DNA from: Anaerolineales bacterium | GTDB lineage: Bacteria; Chloroflexota; Anaerolineae; Anaerolineales; E44-bin32 | Length of the DNA: 9,491 nucleotides | Assembly: GCA_011772595.1 (NCBI GenBank) | Contig: WVZH01000575.1 | Coordinates: forward strand, 2,733 to 12,223 | Direction: 5' to 3' | Part shown: one piece after another, positions 1 through 5,267 of the stretch | How the letters are laid out: every line of letters starts with the position of its first letter | How positions within the stretch are numbered: position 1 is the stretch's first letter | The notes under the pieces: generated by a model | What the model was told of the DNA's origin: nothing | The model's input: the letters and a program-made list of their open reading frames with translations, nothing else | Database searches by the model: none | Position numbers and translations under genes: made by a program

Positions 1-1
1 A

Positions 2-583
2 TACGTTCCCACTTTCGAAGCGCTGATGAGCCTGATCGATCAACAAGGAGACCGGGAGAACGTCATCGTGGTCGGTGACCCGGGGTGTATGGTAAGAGCG
101 CAGCTTCCCCCGTACGAACTGCTGGATGTCAAAACGAGCCTCGGATCAAGCATCGCCACAGCTGCGGGGATCGCGTTGCGGAATAAGCGTGATCGTGAAG
201 CTGCGAATAGTGAACGAGGTACTGATAGGCGTGTTGTGGCGTTAGTAGGGGATTCAGGTTTTTTTCACAGTGGTATTCAGGGATTGGTGGACGCAATTCG
301 CCTGGGGGTTCGATTGTTAGTAATCCTCCTGGATAACGGTGTTACGGCGCTCTCAGGTGGGCAGCCGCACCCCGGGAGTTTGCACGACGCACGTGGCCGC
401 ACTCGGCAGGCGATCGATTTATCAAAGCTTCTCCGCCAGTCGGGTGTGGAAAGGGTTGCGGTGGTCGATCTCGATCGAGGGGAAAGCATTCAGCAAGCGT
501 TGGCCGATGCGTGGCAATCAGAGGGCGTCTCGGTCGTGGTAGCGCGAGGTCAATGCATACTCACAACCAGTGATGCCGGGTAG
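2..583 (+). CDS. Indolepyruvate:ferredoxin oxidoreductase alpha-type protein, C-terminal TPP-binding part (5' end outside window)
   Basis: The frame is open from base 2, so the start lies outside; 193 residues are visible. The family (IorA) uses thiamine pyrophosphate to decarboxylate aryl pyruvates oxidatively to aryl-acetyl-CoA, passing electrons to ferredoxin. The visible part has the features of the C-terminal TPP domain: a GDPGC segment (residues 25-29), then a PP..LLD..TSLGSSI stretch, then the TPP/Mg motif GDSGFFHSG (83-91) running to LLDN (109-112), and QPHPG (121-125), which is typical of IorA (usually TGHQPHPG). It ends shortly after a VVVARGQCIL segment. Many IorA proteins continue into a C-terminal two-cluster 4Fe-4S ferredoxin domain; here the stop comes first and no CxxCxxC motif is seen. 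The subunit may therefore rely on another iron-sulfur protein, or be a related 2-oxoacid oxidoreductase. A response regulator gene follows with no visible terminator between. Family call confident; substrate not determinable. Confidence 0.85.
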   Translation, partial: YVPTFEALMSLIDQQGDRENVIVVGDPGCMVRAQLPPYELLDVKTSLGSSIATAAGIALRNKRDREAANSERGTDRRVVALVGDSGFFHSGIQGLVDAIRLGVRLLVILLDNGVTALSGGQPHPGSLHDARGRTRQAIDLSKLLRQSGVERVAVVDLDRGESIQQALADAWQSEGVSVVVARGQCILTTSDAG

Positions 584-643
584 GAGAGGGAAGTAGCGAG
601 TCTGGCATAATTCGTGCAGCCTCCCCGGGGAAGAATCGATGGG

Positions 644-1048
644 ATGAGGCCCTCGGGAGGAATGCAGCCACGTGCACCTACTGTGCTCATCGTGGATGAT
701 GATCCGGCGTTTTGTGTCATTATGCGCGAGTTTCTGGGGGGTGACGGATTCGAAGTCCACCTGGCTTTCGACGTTCCCCAAGCACTATCGTTTCTGGCGT
801 TCGTCACGCCAGACTTGATCCTTTCCGATATCATGATGCCGGAGATCGACGGTCTGTGGCTTGTTCGCAGCCTGCGTTCTGCGCCGTCAACGTCGAACAT
901 CCCGACGATCGTCATCAGTGCCAAGGCCATGCCCGAGGATCGTATTGCGGCGATTGAGGCCGGCGCGGACGCTTTCGTCTCAAAGCCTTTCTCTATGGTC
1001 GAACTTCGTCAGGTGATCTCCGAATTCCTGCCGACGGCGCTGCATTAG
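644..1048 (+). CDS. Single-domain CheY-like response regulator
   Basis: A stand-alone receiver domain of about 134 residues, with no DNA-binding or output domain. Counting from the ATG at 644, it shows the acidic pocket DDD (residues 18-20), the phospho-acceptor Asp62 in LSDIMMPEIDG, a Ser at position 92 in the usual Thr/Ser switch position (VISAKA), and the conserved Lys114 in VSKPF. Such proteins are phosphorylated by a histidine kinase and act by protein contact; no kinase gene is in the window. The start is uncertain. A GTG at 614 and an ATG at 662 are in frame too. ATG 644 has a GGGGAAG element (627-633) about 10 bases upstream, while GGGAGGA before 662 abuts the codon too closely. The gene begins about 60 bases after the IorA-like gene and may share its transcript. 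Family assignment is secure; partner and output are unknown. Confidence 0.93.
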   Translation: MRPSGGMQPRAPTVLIVDDDPAFCVIMREFLGGDGFEVHLAFDVPQALSFLAFVTPDLILSDIMMPEIDGLWLVRSLRSAPSTSNIPTIVISAKAMPEDRIAAIEAGADAFVSKPFSMVELRQVISEFLPTALH

Positions 1049-1316
1049 CGCTTCACCTCCCCTCTTCTCCTGCCAAACATCTTCAAGAACGGAAAGAATA
1101 AGCGTGTGGTTATGTAAATATTACACGTTTGTTAAGGAACAGATCCAATTAAGACCTGTGAGGTAGAATTAAGCAAGATCAGTTGACGATGTCTCTCGTC
1201 GAGCTTGTGTTTTGTGGCAATTGAAATTTGTGTCGAGCAGGAATCCTCTGCTCGACGCACTACGATGTGATCATAGTTTGGTATCGAGATCGTGCGATTA
1301 GGTTTAGGAGGTAGGG
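1049..1316. other. Intergenic region upstream of msrP with inverted repeat
   Basis: No gene is seen in these 268 bases. The stretch holds a weak imperfect palindrome at about 1103-1127 (CGTGT, 15 bases, ACACG) and a perfect 9-bp inverted repeat at 1232-1256, listed separately. A TTGACG at about 1182-1187 could be a -35 box, but the hexamer 17 bases on (TGTGTT) is a poor -10, so no promoter is called. Just before the msrP start there is a strong AGGAGG (1306-1311) with 5 bases to the ATG. Confidence 0.6.
1232..1256. repeat. Perfect 9-bp inverted repeat (hairpin or operator) upstream of msrP
   Basis: GTCGAGCAG (1232-1240) and CTGCTCGAC (1248-1256) are exact reverse complements separated by a 7-base loop. 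No T-run follows, so it is not a standard intrinsic terminator for the response-regulator gene. It lies 61 bases before the msrP start, so it may be an operator or a leader hairpin. A further copy of GTCGAGC at 1198-1204 could pair with the same right arm, giving two mutually exclusive foldings. Function is inferred only from position. Confidence 0.55.
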
Positions 1317-2264
1317 ATGGTTAAGATCAAGTCTTCCGAGATCACACCGGAACACCTGTACCTTTCACGGCGAGAATTCCTCAAAGGGTTGGGGTTGGTC
1401 ACCTCTGGCTCACTGTTGCTCGCAGCTTGTCGAGGAGAGGATCCTCCTTCCACGCCGCTTGCCGTCAACGATAGCCCAACCGCGGTAATGGGAAGTGGTA
1501 CGGATGAGTTGGGTGATCCGCTCAACACGTATAAAGAGATTACAGAATACAACAATTTCTACGAATTCACGACCAGCAAAACTGACGTAGCGAAGTTGGC
1601 GAAAGATTTCATAACGACGCCGTGGACTCTGACGGTCGGTGGGTTGGTCCACAAACCTAGGACTTATGACCTCGATGATCTCATGAAATTTCCTCAGGAA
1701 GAGCGTATCTATCGATTACGGTGTGTCGAGGCCTGGTCGATGGTCATTCCTTGGATCGGATTTCCACTGTCAGCCCTTTTGAACGAGGTCGAGCCGATGG
1801 GGGACGCCAAATACGTACGCTTCGAAACCCTTTTTGATCCCGAACAAATGCCGGGATTGGACAACCGCTGGTACAAGTGGCCTTACGTCGAGGGATTGCG
1901 CCTCGATGAAGCCAACCACGATCTTACGATCTTGGCGACCGGCCTCTACGGAAAACCGCTCCCGCCGCAGAACGGTGCGCCTGTCCGCTTGGCTGTACCT
2001 TGGAAGTACGGTTTTAAGAGTATCAAGTCGATCGTCAAAATCGACTTGGTCGCAGAGCAGCCGACTTCACTGTGGATGGCGGCCGCCCCGCACGAGTATG
2101 GCTTCTTCGCCAACGTCAATCCTGAGGTGCGCCATCCGCGTTGGTCTCAAGCCAGTGAGCGACGCATTGGTGAGATTGGCCGAAGAAATACACTGCCTTT
2201 CAACGGGTACGCAGAGGAAGTGGTTCATCTGTATGCAGGGATGGATCTCTCTGTTCATTACTGA
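1317..2264 (+). CDS. msrP: Protein-methionine-sulfoxide reductase catalytic subunit MsrP (YedY family), Tat lipoprotein form
   Basis: MsrP is a molybdopterin-containing enzyme outside the cytoplasmic membrane that reduces methionine sulfoxide in oxidised proteins, with electrons from quinones via MsrQ. The 315-residue product has a twin-arginine signal, SRREFLKG (17-24), then a hydrophobic stretch ending in the lipobox LAAC, giving Cys38 as probable lipid-anchor residue. The oxidoreductase molybdopterin domain follows: [10 protein letters not shown] (102-111), the molybdenum-ligand Cys136 in LRCVEAWSM, a GFPLSALL stretch, and [13 protein letters not shown] (227-239). The conserved C-terminal region including [11 protein letters not shown] (268-278) is complete. 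The E. coli protein is a soluble periplasmic one with a cleaved Tat signal, so a lipidated form suggests anchoring to the outer face of the membrane, which fits a cell without a conventional periplasm (inference). The start is supported by AGGAGG 5 bases upstream. The stop overlaps the msrQ start by one base. Confidence 0.95.
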   Translation: MVKIKSSEITPEHLYLSRREFLKGLGLVTSGSLLLAACRGEDPPSTPLAVNDSPTAVMGSGTDELGDPLNTYKEITEYNNFYEFTTSKTDVAKLAKDFITTPWTLTVGGLVHKPRTYDLDDLMKFPQEERIYRLRCVEAWSMVIPWIGFPLSALLNEVEPMGDAKYVRFETLFDPEQMPGLDNRWYKWPYVEGLRLDEANHDLTILATGLYGKPLPPQNGAPVRLAVPWKYGFKSIKSIVKIDLVAEQPTSLWMAAAPHEYGFFANVNPEVRHPRWSQASERRIGEIGRRNTLPFNGYAEEVVHLYAGMDLSVHY

Positions 2265-2935
2265 TGAAATGGCTCAAGCGTAATTGGCTTCTCCTTCTCA
2301 CGCATGTAGGAGCGCTGATGCCATTGGGCTTGCTCCTATGGGATTGGCTGCGTGACAACCTGACTGTGAATCCAATCCAGGATGCGACTGCACGAACTGG
2401 AAAACCAGCCCTCGTCTTACTGGTGTTGACTCTGGCGGTCACGCCGTTAAACACGGCCTTTGGTTTGGGACGCTTGATCCCGCTTCGCCGATGGTTGGGA
2501 CTGTATGCAGGGTTGTATGCCGCCCTGCACTTCATGGTCTTTATCGGCCTGGACTATGGCTTCAACATTGATCTCTTGAGAGAGGCCATCTTCGAAAAAC
2601 GATTTGCTTTGGTCGGTTTCGCGGCAGGAACCATCCTCCTCCCACTGGCGATAACCTCGACAAAGGGCTGGATGCGAAGGTTGAAAAGGGGATGGAAGCG
2701 TCTGCATCGGTTGGTTTATCTGGCCGCCATCCTTGCCGTTGTGCATTACGTATGGTTGGTAAAGTCCGATATTCGTGAGCCGCTTTTCTATGGTTTGGTT
2801 GTCCTGATCCTTCTAGGGCTTCGCATCCCTCCACTCCGCAGAGCTGTAAGTCGGTTGCGGCGTCTGCGCAAGTGGATGTCTTTGGAGCTTCAGTCCCGTT
2901 TTCGCGGACAACAGGAAATTCACCCTACGCCCTAA
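2264..2935 (+). CDS. msrQ: Haem-binding membrane subunit MsrQ (YedZ family, ferric reductase-like)
   Basis: MsrQ is the b-type haem membrane protein that passes electrons from the respiratory chain to MsrP. The 223-residue product has about six hydrophobic segments (roughly 10-27, 48-65, 79-97, 115-131, 150-166, 173-188), as expected for the ferric-reductase-like transmembrane family. The haem-ligand histidines appear as His89 (in YAALHF), His148 (in WKRLHRLVYL) and His161 (in AVVHYVW), matching the family pattern. The start codon overlaps the msrP stop as TGATG and has no good Shine-Dalgarno sequence of its own, so translation is probably coupled to msrP. The C-terminus is a basic tail of about 30 residues after the last helix. 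It sits immediately after its catalytic partner, and the pair is a standard operon. Confidence 0.94.
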   Translation: MKWLKRNWLLLLTHVGALMPLGLLLWDWLRDNLTVNPIQDATARTGKPALVLLVLTLAVTPLNTAFGLGRLIPLRRWLGLYAGLYAALHFMVFIGLDYGFNIDLLREAIFEKRFALVGFAAGTILLPLAITSTKGWMRRLKRGWKRLHRLVYLAAILAVVHYVWLVKSDIREPLFYGLVVLILLGLRIPPLRRAVSRLRRLRKWMSLELQSRFRGQQEIHPTP

Positions 2936-3028
2936 AGGCTAGTCTTATTACAATTGAGCGTCCAAGAGTTGAGGGGTGTTCCTCTTCGCTCGTCACCATG
3001 AAGGCTCACTCCGTAATGCCCCCGAACC

Positions 3029-3101
3029 GCCCGACCATGAATGGTCGGGCTCATGACCCAAGGCCCTTCAGGCCTCGAGAGAGGGTGTTTCAGCACCCTT
3101 T
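3029..3101. repeat. Cluster of three consecutive stem-loops downstream of msrQ
   Basis: Stem 1 is a perfect inverted repeat, GCCCGACCAT (3029-3038) with ATGGTCGGGC (3041-3050), folding as a 9-bp stem with a TGAA tetraloop. Stem 2 pairs AGGCC (3061-3065) with GGCCT (3071-3075). Stem 3 pairs AGAGGGTG (3080-3087) with CACCCTTT (3094-3101), with one G-U pair. None is followed by a T-run, so these are not typical intrinsic terminators. They may terminate msrPQ in another way, protect the 3' end of its mRNA, or be part of a small structured RNA. I do not recognise a known RNA family in it. Confidence 0.5.
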
Positions 3102-3141
3102 GAGCTCTGGGCCCGGTGGTTTACTATTGGGCGTTTTTGAA

Positions 3142-3170
3142 TTGAGTCTGGCACAGTTCTCGTGTATGAT
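3142..3170 (+). promoter_or_regulatory. Sigma-70-like promoter for the 3414 membrane protein gene
   Basis: TTGAGT (3142-3147), a 17-base spacer, then TATGAT (3165-3170): four of six and five of six matches to the consensus boxes with ideal spacing. Transcription would begin near 3177 and leave a leader of about 237 bases before the ATG at 3414. Predicted by eye only. Confidence 0.5.
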
Positions 3171-3413
3171 TGCATATGTTCTTCCAACATCGCTCACTTC
3201 AAGGAGAAGGGGGGGGAGTACCCGAAAATATTCCCTGACGGTTGCAAACTGTTTCGAAAACCATGCCAGTGTCTGTTTGAGCACGCTGGATGTATTGATC
3301 TTGGTGGAGAATAAAAGACATGCGCTACCGTGACGGGGAGTTTGCTCAGTGAACCCATTGACGTGGTGATCGTGACTTTGGAATGAGATAGGCTCGAGAG
3401 GAAGGATGTCGAT

Positions 3414-3887
3414 ATGACGGATCAAGAGCGACATGAACAGGAAGAAAAATTTGAGGAGAAGTTCGATAGAGGTTGGATGGACGAGAAATGGGTCGATAAA
3501 ACCCAGGAGAAGCCAGTGGGGAAGCGCTGGGAAGAGAAGTGGAGTCGCGATCCGCTCTCGAGCTTCGTGTGGGCGACGATCCTGATCTGGGCTGGAGTGG
3601 CCTTTCTCGTTTGGAACCTGGGTTTATTAGACGATATCCGTTTGCCAAGCGGTGCCAATGCATGGTCGTTTGCGCTGGCAGGTGCTGGGCTGATCCTGCT
3701 GGGTGAGGTGGTCATTCGGTTGTTTGTGCCAGCTTATAGCGGTCCCGTGGGTGGGAGGCTGGTACTTGGCATTATCCTTTTTGGCATCGGCTTGGGCGAA
3801 ATCACTGGGTCGGAATTGGTCTGGCCGTTGGTGATCATCGTCGCTGGCCTTTCGATCCTCTTTCGCGGTTTTCTCCGCAGAAGTTGA
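3414..3887 (+). CDS. Small membrane protein with charged N-terminus (LiaI/LiaF N-terminal-like, DUF5668-type)
   Basis: A 157-residue protein in two parts. Residues 1-48 are very charged and rich in Glu, Lys and Trp (for example EEKFEEKFDRGW), probably cytoplasmic and helical. Residues 49-155 hold four hydrophobic segments (about 49-69, 83-105, 111-127, 134-152). The last contains WPLVIIVAGLSILFRGF, like the repeated WPL-type helices of LiaF-N/DUF5668 membrane domains found near envelope-stress genes. There is no catalytic motif and no C-terminal LiaF domain. The start is well placed, with AGGAAGGA (3399-3406) 7 bases upstream. It appears monocistronic, with its own upstream promoter and a hairpin 23 bases beyond its stop. 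The role is unknown; the domain resemblance is by eye. Confidence 0.8.
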   Translation: MTDQERHEQEEKFEEKFDRGWMDEKWVDKTQEKPVGKRWEEKWSRDPLSSFVWATILIWAGVAFLVWNLGLLDDIRLPSGANAWSFALAGAGLILLGEVVIRLFVPAYSGPVGGRLVLGIILFGIGLGEITGSELVWPLVIIVAGLSILFRGFLRRS

Positions 3888-3910
3888 TATCAGAGATGCC
3901 GTCTGGCAGG

Positions 3911-3947
3911 AATTTAGGCCGACTGGATTTTACAGTCGGCCTAAATT
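3911..3947. terminator. Perfect 15-bp hairpin, probable bidirectional terminator between convergent genes
   Basis: AATTTAGGCCGACTG (3911-3925) and CAGTCGGCCTAAATT (3933-3947) are exact reverse complements around a 7-base loop. It lies between the ends of two convergent genes, as a shared terminator would. The outer part of the stem is A/T-rich on both sides (AATTTA/TAAATT) rather than having a separate T-run. The minus-strand GH3 gene ends inside it: its last five sense codons form one arm and its TAA stop lies in the loop. Confidence 0.75.
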
Positions 3948-5069
3948 AAATGTGCTGAACTCGTCCCACGCATATCGCAATGGTGTCCACCAGCGATCAC
4001 GGCCGATACAGCGGAAATAAGGTTGTCGAACGCAGAGAATCCGATCTCCAATCGCATAGCGTGGAAGGATGGCCGTGGAGACGACTAGATTGCCCATCTC
4101 CCCATCACGCATTTCATACAGCATTTTCATTCCTGAGCGGGTGGCGACCTCAAAGAAGAATTGGTCATAATTCGGTACCCAAGCGCGTTTCTCGTCGCGC
4201 TGTTGCCCGAACATGCCCTCCGTAGCACCGTAAATCTCTCTGATAGCGACTGGTCCGTAAAGCGCTTTCAGTGCGGTGGCCTGGCGGGTATTGATTCCTG
4301 GGACACTGCCGAGGGTCATGATTTGAGTCTTCCACAGTTTCTTTGGATAGACGCCGTGTTTCTGCCTCAGGTAGCGGGCAAAGCGAATGGTTGTAGGCTC
4401 AACGCCACCCACCAGCGTGACATTCTCGTCCTTACACTTCTGATAGGCCAACTCGAAACGTGCTTCCCAGTCGCTTATCGCTTTGCCGCCTCCTAAGGCA
4501 TCAATTTCATCCTGAGTAGGGGCAGACCTGAGCGGCGTACGTTCTGCAACGTATTTCGCGTAGATGCCGGAACTGTATCCATATTCCACCTCGCGATCGC
4601 CGACTTCGATAACCCCAACTCTGGATGGGAAATTCAAGTTTAGGTTGACACCCTCGAAGAGGTCAAAGCGACCACTCTGCAGGATGTAATTCAGCAGGGC
4701 GCGTCCAGCGCTAATACGCATGCTCAAATCGGTGGGCGTCATGGGGATGAATTTTGATTCACCGGCCGTGGTGCCACGTGTGATGGCCCAGCCGACAGGG
4801 TCTTCGGCTAGAATAGAATCGATCTCGCCGGCCATGACCTGCTTGATGATCGGTTGGAAATCTTCGTACGTGGCGATCGGGAATGCGCGCCGGTAATCTT
4901 CAATCGATGCAACCTGCGCCGCCCCGTATTGGCGTCCGTAGCCTGTCTTTGCATAGTCGCTGAGTAGGCGTTGCAGGACGGATTGCTGGGCATTTACCGG
5001 ATCGGCGACGGCTTCGTGCCAGGGTTGTAACTGGGCTTCGAGAATCGACTTCGGGTCAATAGTGTCCAT
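3930..5069 (-). CDS. GH3-family acyl-adenylating protein, short form
   Basis: GH3 proteins belong to the adenylate-forming (firefly-luciferase-like) superfamily; the plant members join amino acids to auxin or jasmonate. The substrates of bacterial homologues are mostly unknown. The 379-residue product has an N-terminal helical region, an ATP-phosphate-binding motif TRGTTAGESK (97-106), a YGATEG motif (280-285), and the YAIGD (338-342) and FRCIGRDRWW (352-361) segments that precede the mobile C-terminal domain. The protein then stops at DEFSTFNLGRL, so most of the C-terminal domain of the plant enzymes (about 550-600 residues) is missing. The frame is clean, suggesting a short subfamily rather than a broken gene. 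The ATG at 5069 is chosen over upstream in-frame starts because GGAGGAGGA lies 4 bases before it; a 42-residue upstream extension has no such signal. Reaction and substrate not inferred. Confidence 0.85.
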   Translation of the reverse strand: MDTIDPKSILEAQLQPWHEAVADPVNAQQSVLQRLLSDYAKTGYGRQYGAAQVASIEDYRRAFPIATYEDFQPIIKQVMAGEIDSILAEDPVGWAITRGTTAGESKFIPMTPTDLSMRISAGRALLNYILQSGRFDLFEGVNLNLNFPSRVGVIEVGDREVEYGYSSGIYAKYVAERTPLRSAPTQDEIDALGGGKAISDWEARFELAYQKCKDENVTLVGGVEPTTIRFARYLRQKHGVYPKKLWKTQIMTLGSVPGINTRQATALKALYGPVAIREIYGATEGMFGQQRDEKRAWVPNYDQFFFEVATRSGMKMLYEMRDGEMGNLVVSTAILPRYAIGDRILCVRQPYFRCIGRDRWWTPLRYAWDEFSTFNLGRL

Positions 5070-5073
5070 AGTA

Positions 5074-5082
5074 TCCTCCTCC
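5074..5082 (-). promoter_or_regulatory. Ribosome binding site deciding the GH3 start
   Basis: On the minus strand this reads GGAGGAGGA, with 4 bases before the ATG at 5069. It argues for the shorter reading of the gene rather than the frame opening at 5195. Confidence 0.8.
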
Positions 5083-5155
5083 CACTGTGACACAATGGCG
5101 ATGAGTTTATCCAGATTCCATAAAAAAGGGAAACAATTGGATGTGAAAAATGGGC

Positions 5156-5210
5156 GGTTGTCCTCTCGAGTGAGTGCATATAATATAGACCGCAACGCAT
5201 GCTAAGATAA
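5156..5210. promoter_or_regulatory. Divergent promoter region between GH3 gene and protease
   Basis: A perfect TATAAT on the plus strand (5179-5184) could be the -10 box of the protease gene at 5268, with TTGTCC (5158-5163) as a -35 box at a short 15-base spacing. On the minus strand TATATT (5182-5187) with TTATCT (5205-5210) at 17 bases could serve the GH3 gene. The two -10 boxes would overlap, so the two promoters would compete. Boxes are by eye; the minus-strand one is weaker. Confidence 0.45.
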
Positions 5211-5267
5211 GGCGTCCGGGTAGGCGAACAGCCCGTGGAGAACTTGATCTCGAAATAGGGAGTCTCT

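Larger units (their letters stand above)
2936..3413. other. 478-bp non-coding region with hairpin cluster and promoter
   Basis: No credible gene. A plus-strand frame (2872-3333) that runs out of msrQ gives a composition unlike a protein and is rejected. The region has three parts: an unremarkable 90 bases after msrQ; three consecutive hairpins (3029-3101); and a sigma-70-like promoter (3142-3170) followed by a leader of about 237 bases to the next gene. The leader contains a run of eight G (3209-3216) and two very short frames (3176-3238, 20 codons; 3320-3352, 10 codons). I do not call either as a gene. Confidence 0.6.

Noticed and set aside
1103..1127. Palindrome CGTGT-15-ACACG after the response regulator gene
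   Set aside because: Only five paired bases with a long A/T-rich spacer. This is easily chance, and there is no second site.
2872..3333. Plus-strand 153-codon frame overlapping the msrQ end and the hairpin cluster
   Set aside because: It overlaps msrQ by 64 bases, has no ribosome site, runs through hairpins and a promoter, and shows no domain or sensible composition.
3176..3352. Two tiny frames (20 and 10 codons) in the leader of the 3414 gene
   Set aside because: The first would start at the predicted transcription start and lacks a ribosome site; the second is only ten codons. Neither shows run-of-residue attenuator features.
2..5195. An auxin-type pathway linking the indolepyruvate oxidoreductase and the GH3 protein
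   Set aside because: The idea is tempting because one family acts on indolepyruvate and the other conjugates indoleacetate in plants. The genes are far apart, on opposite strands, with unrelated genes between, and bacterial GH3 substrates are not known to be auxins.
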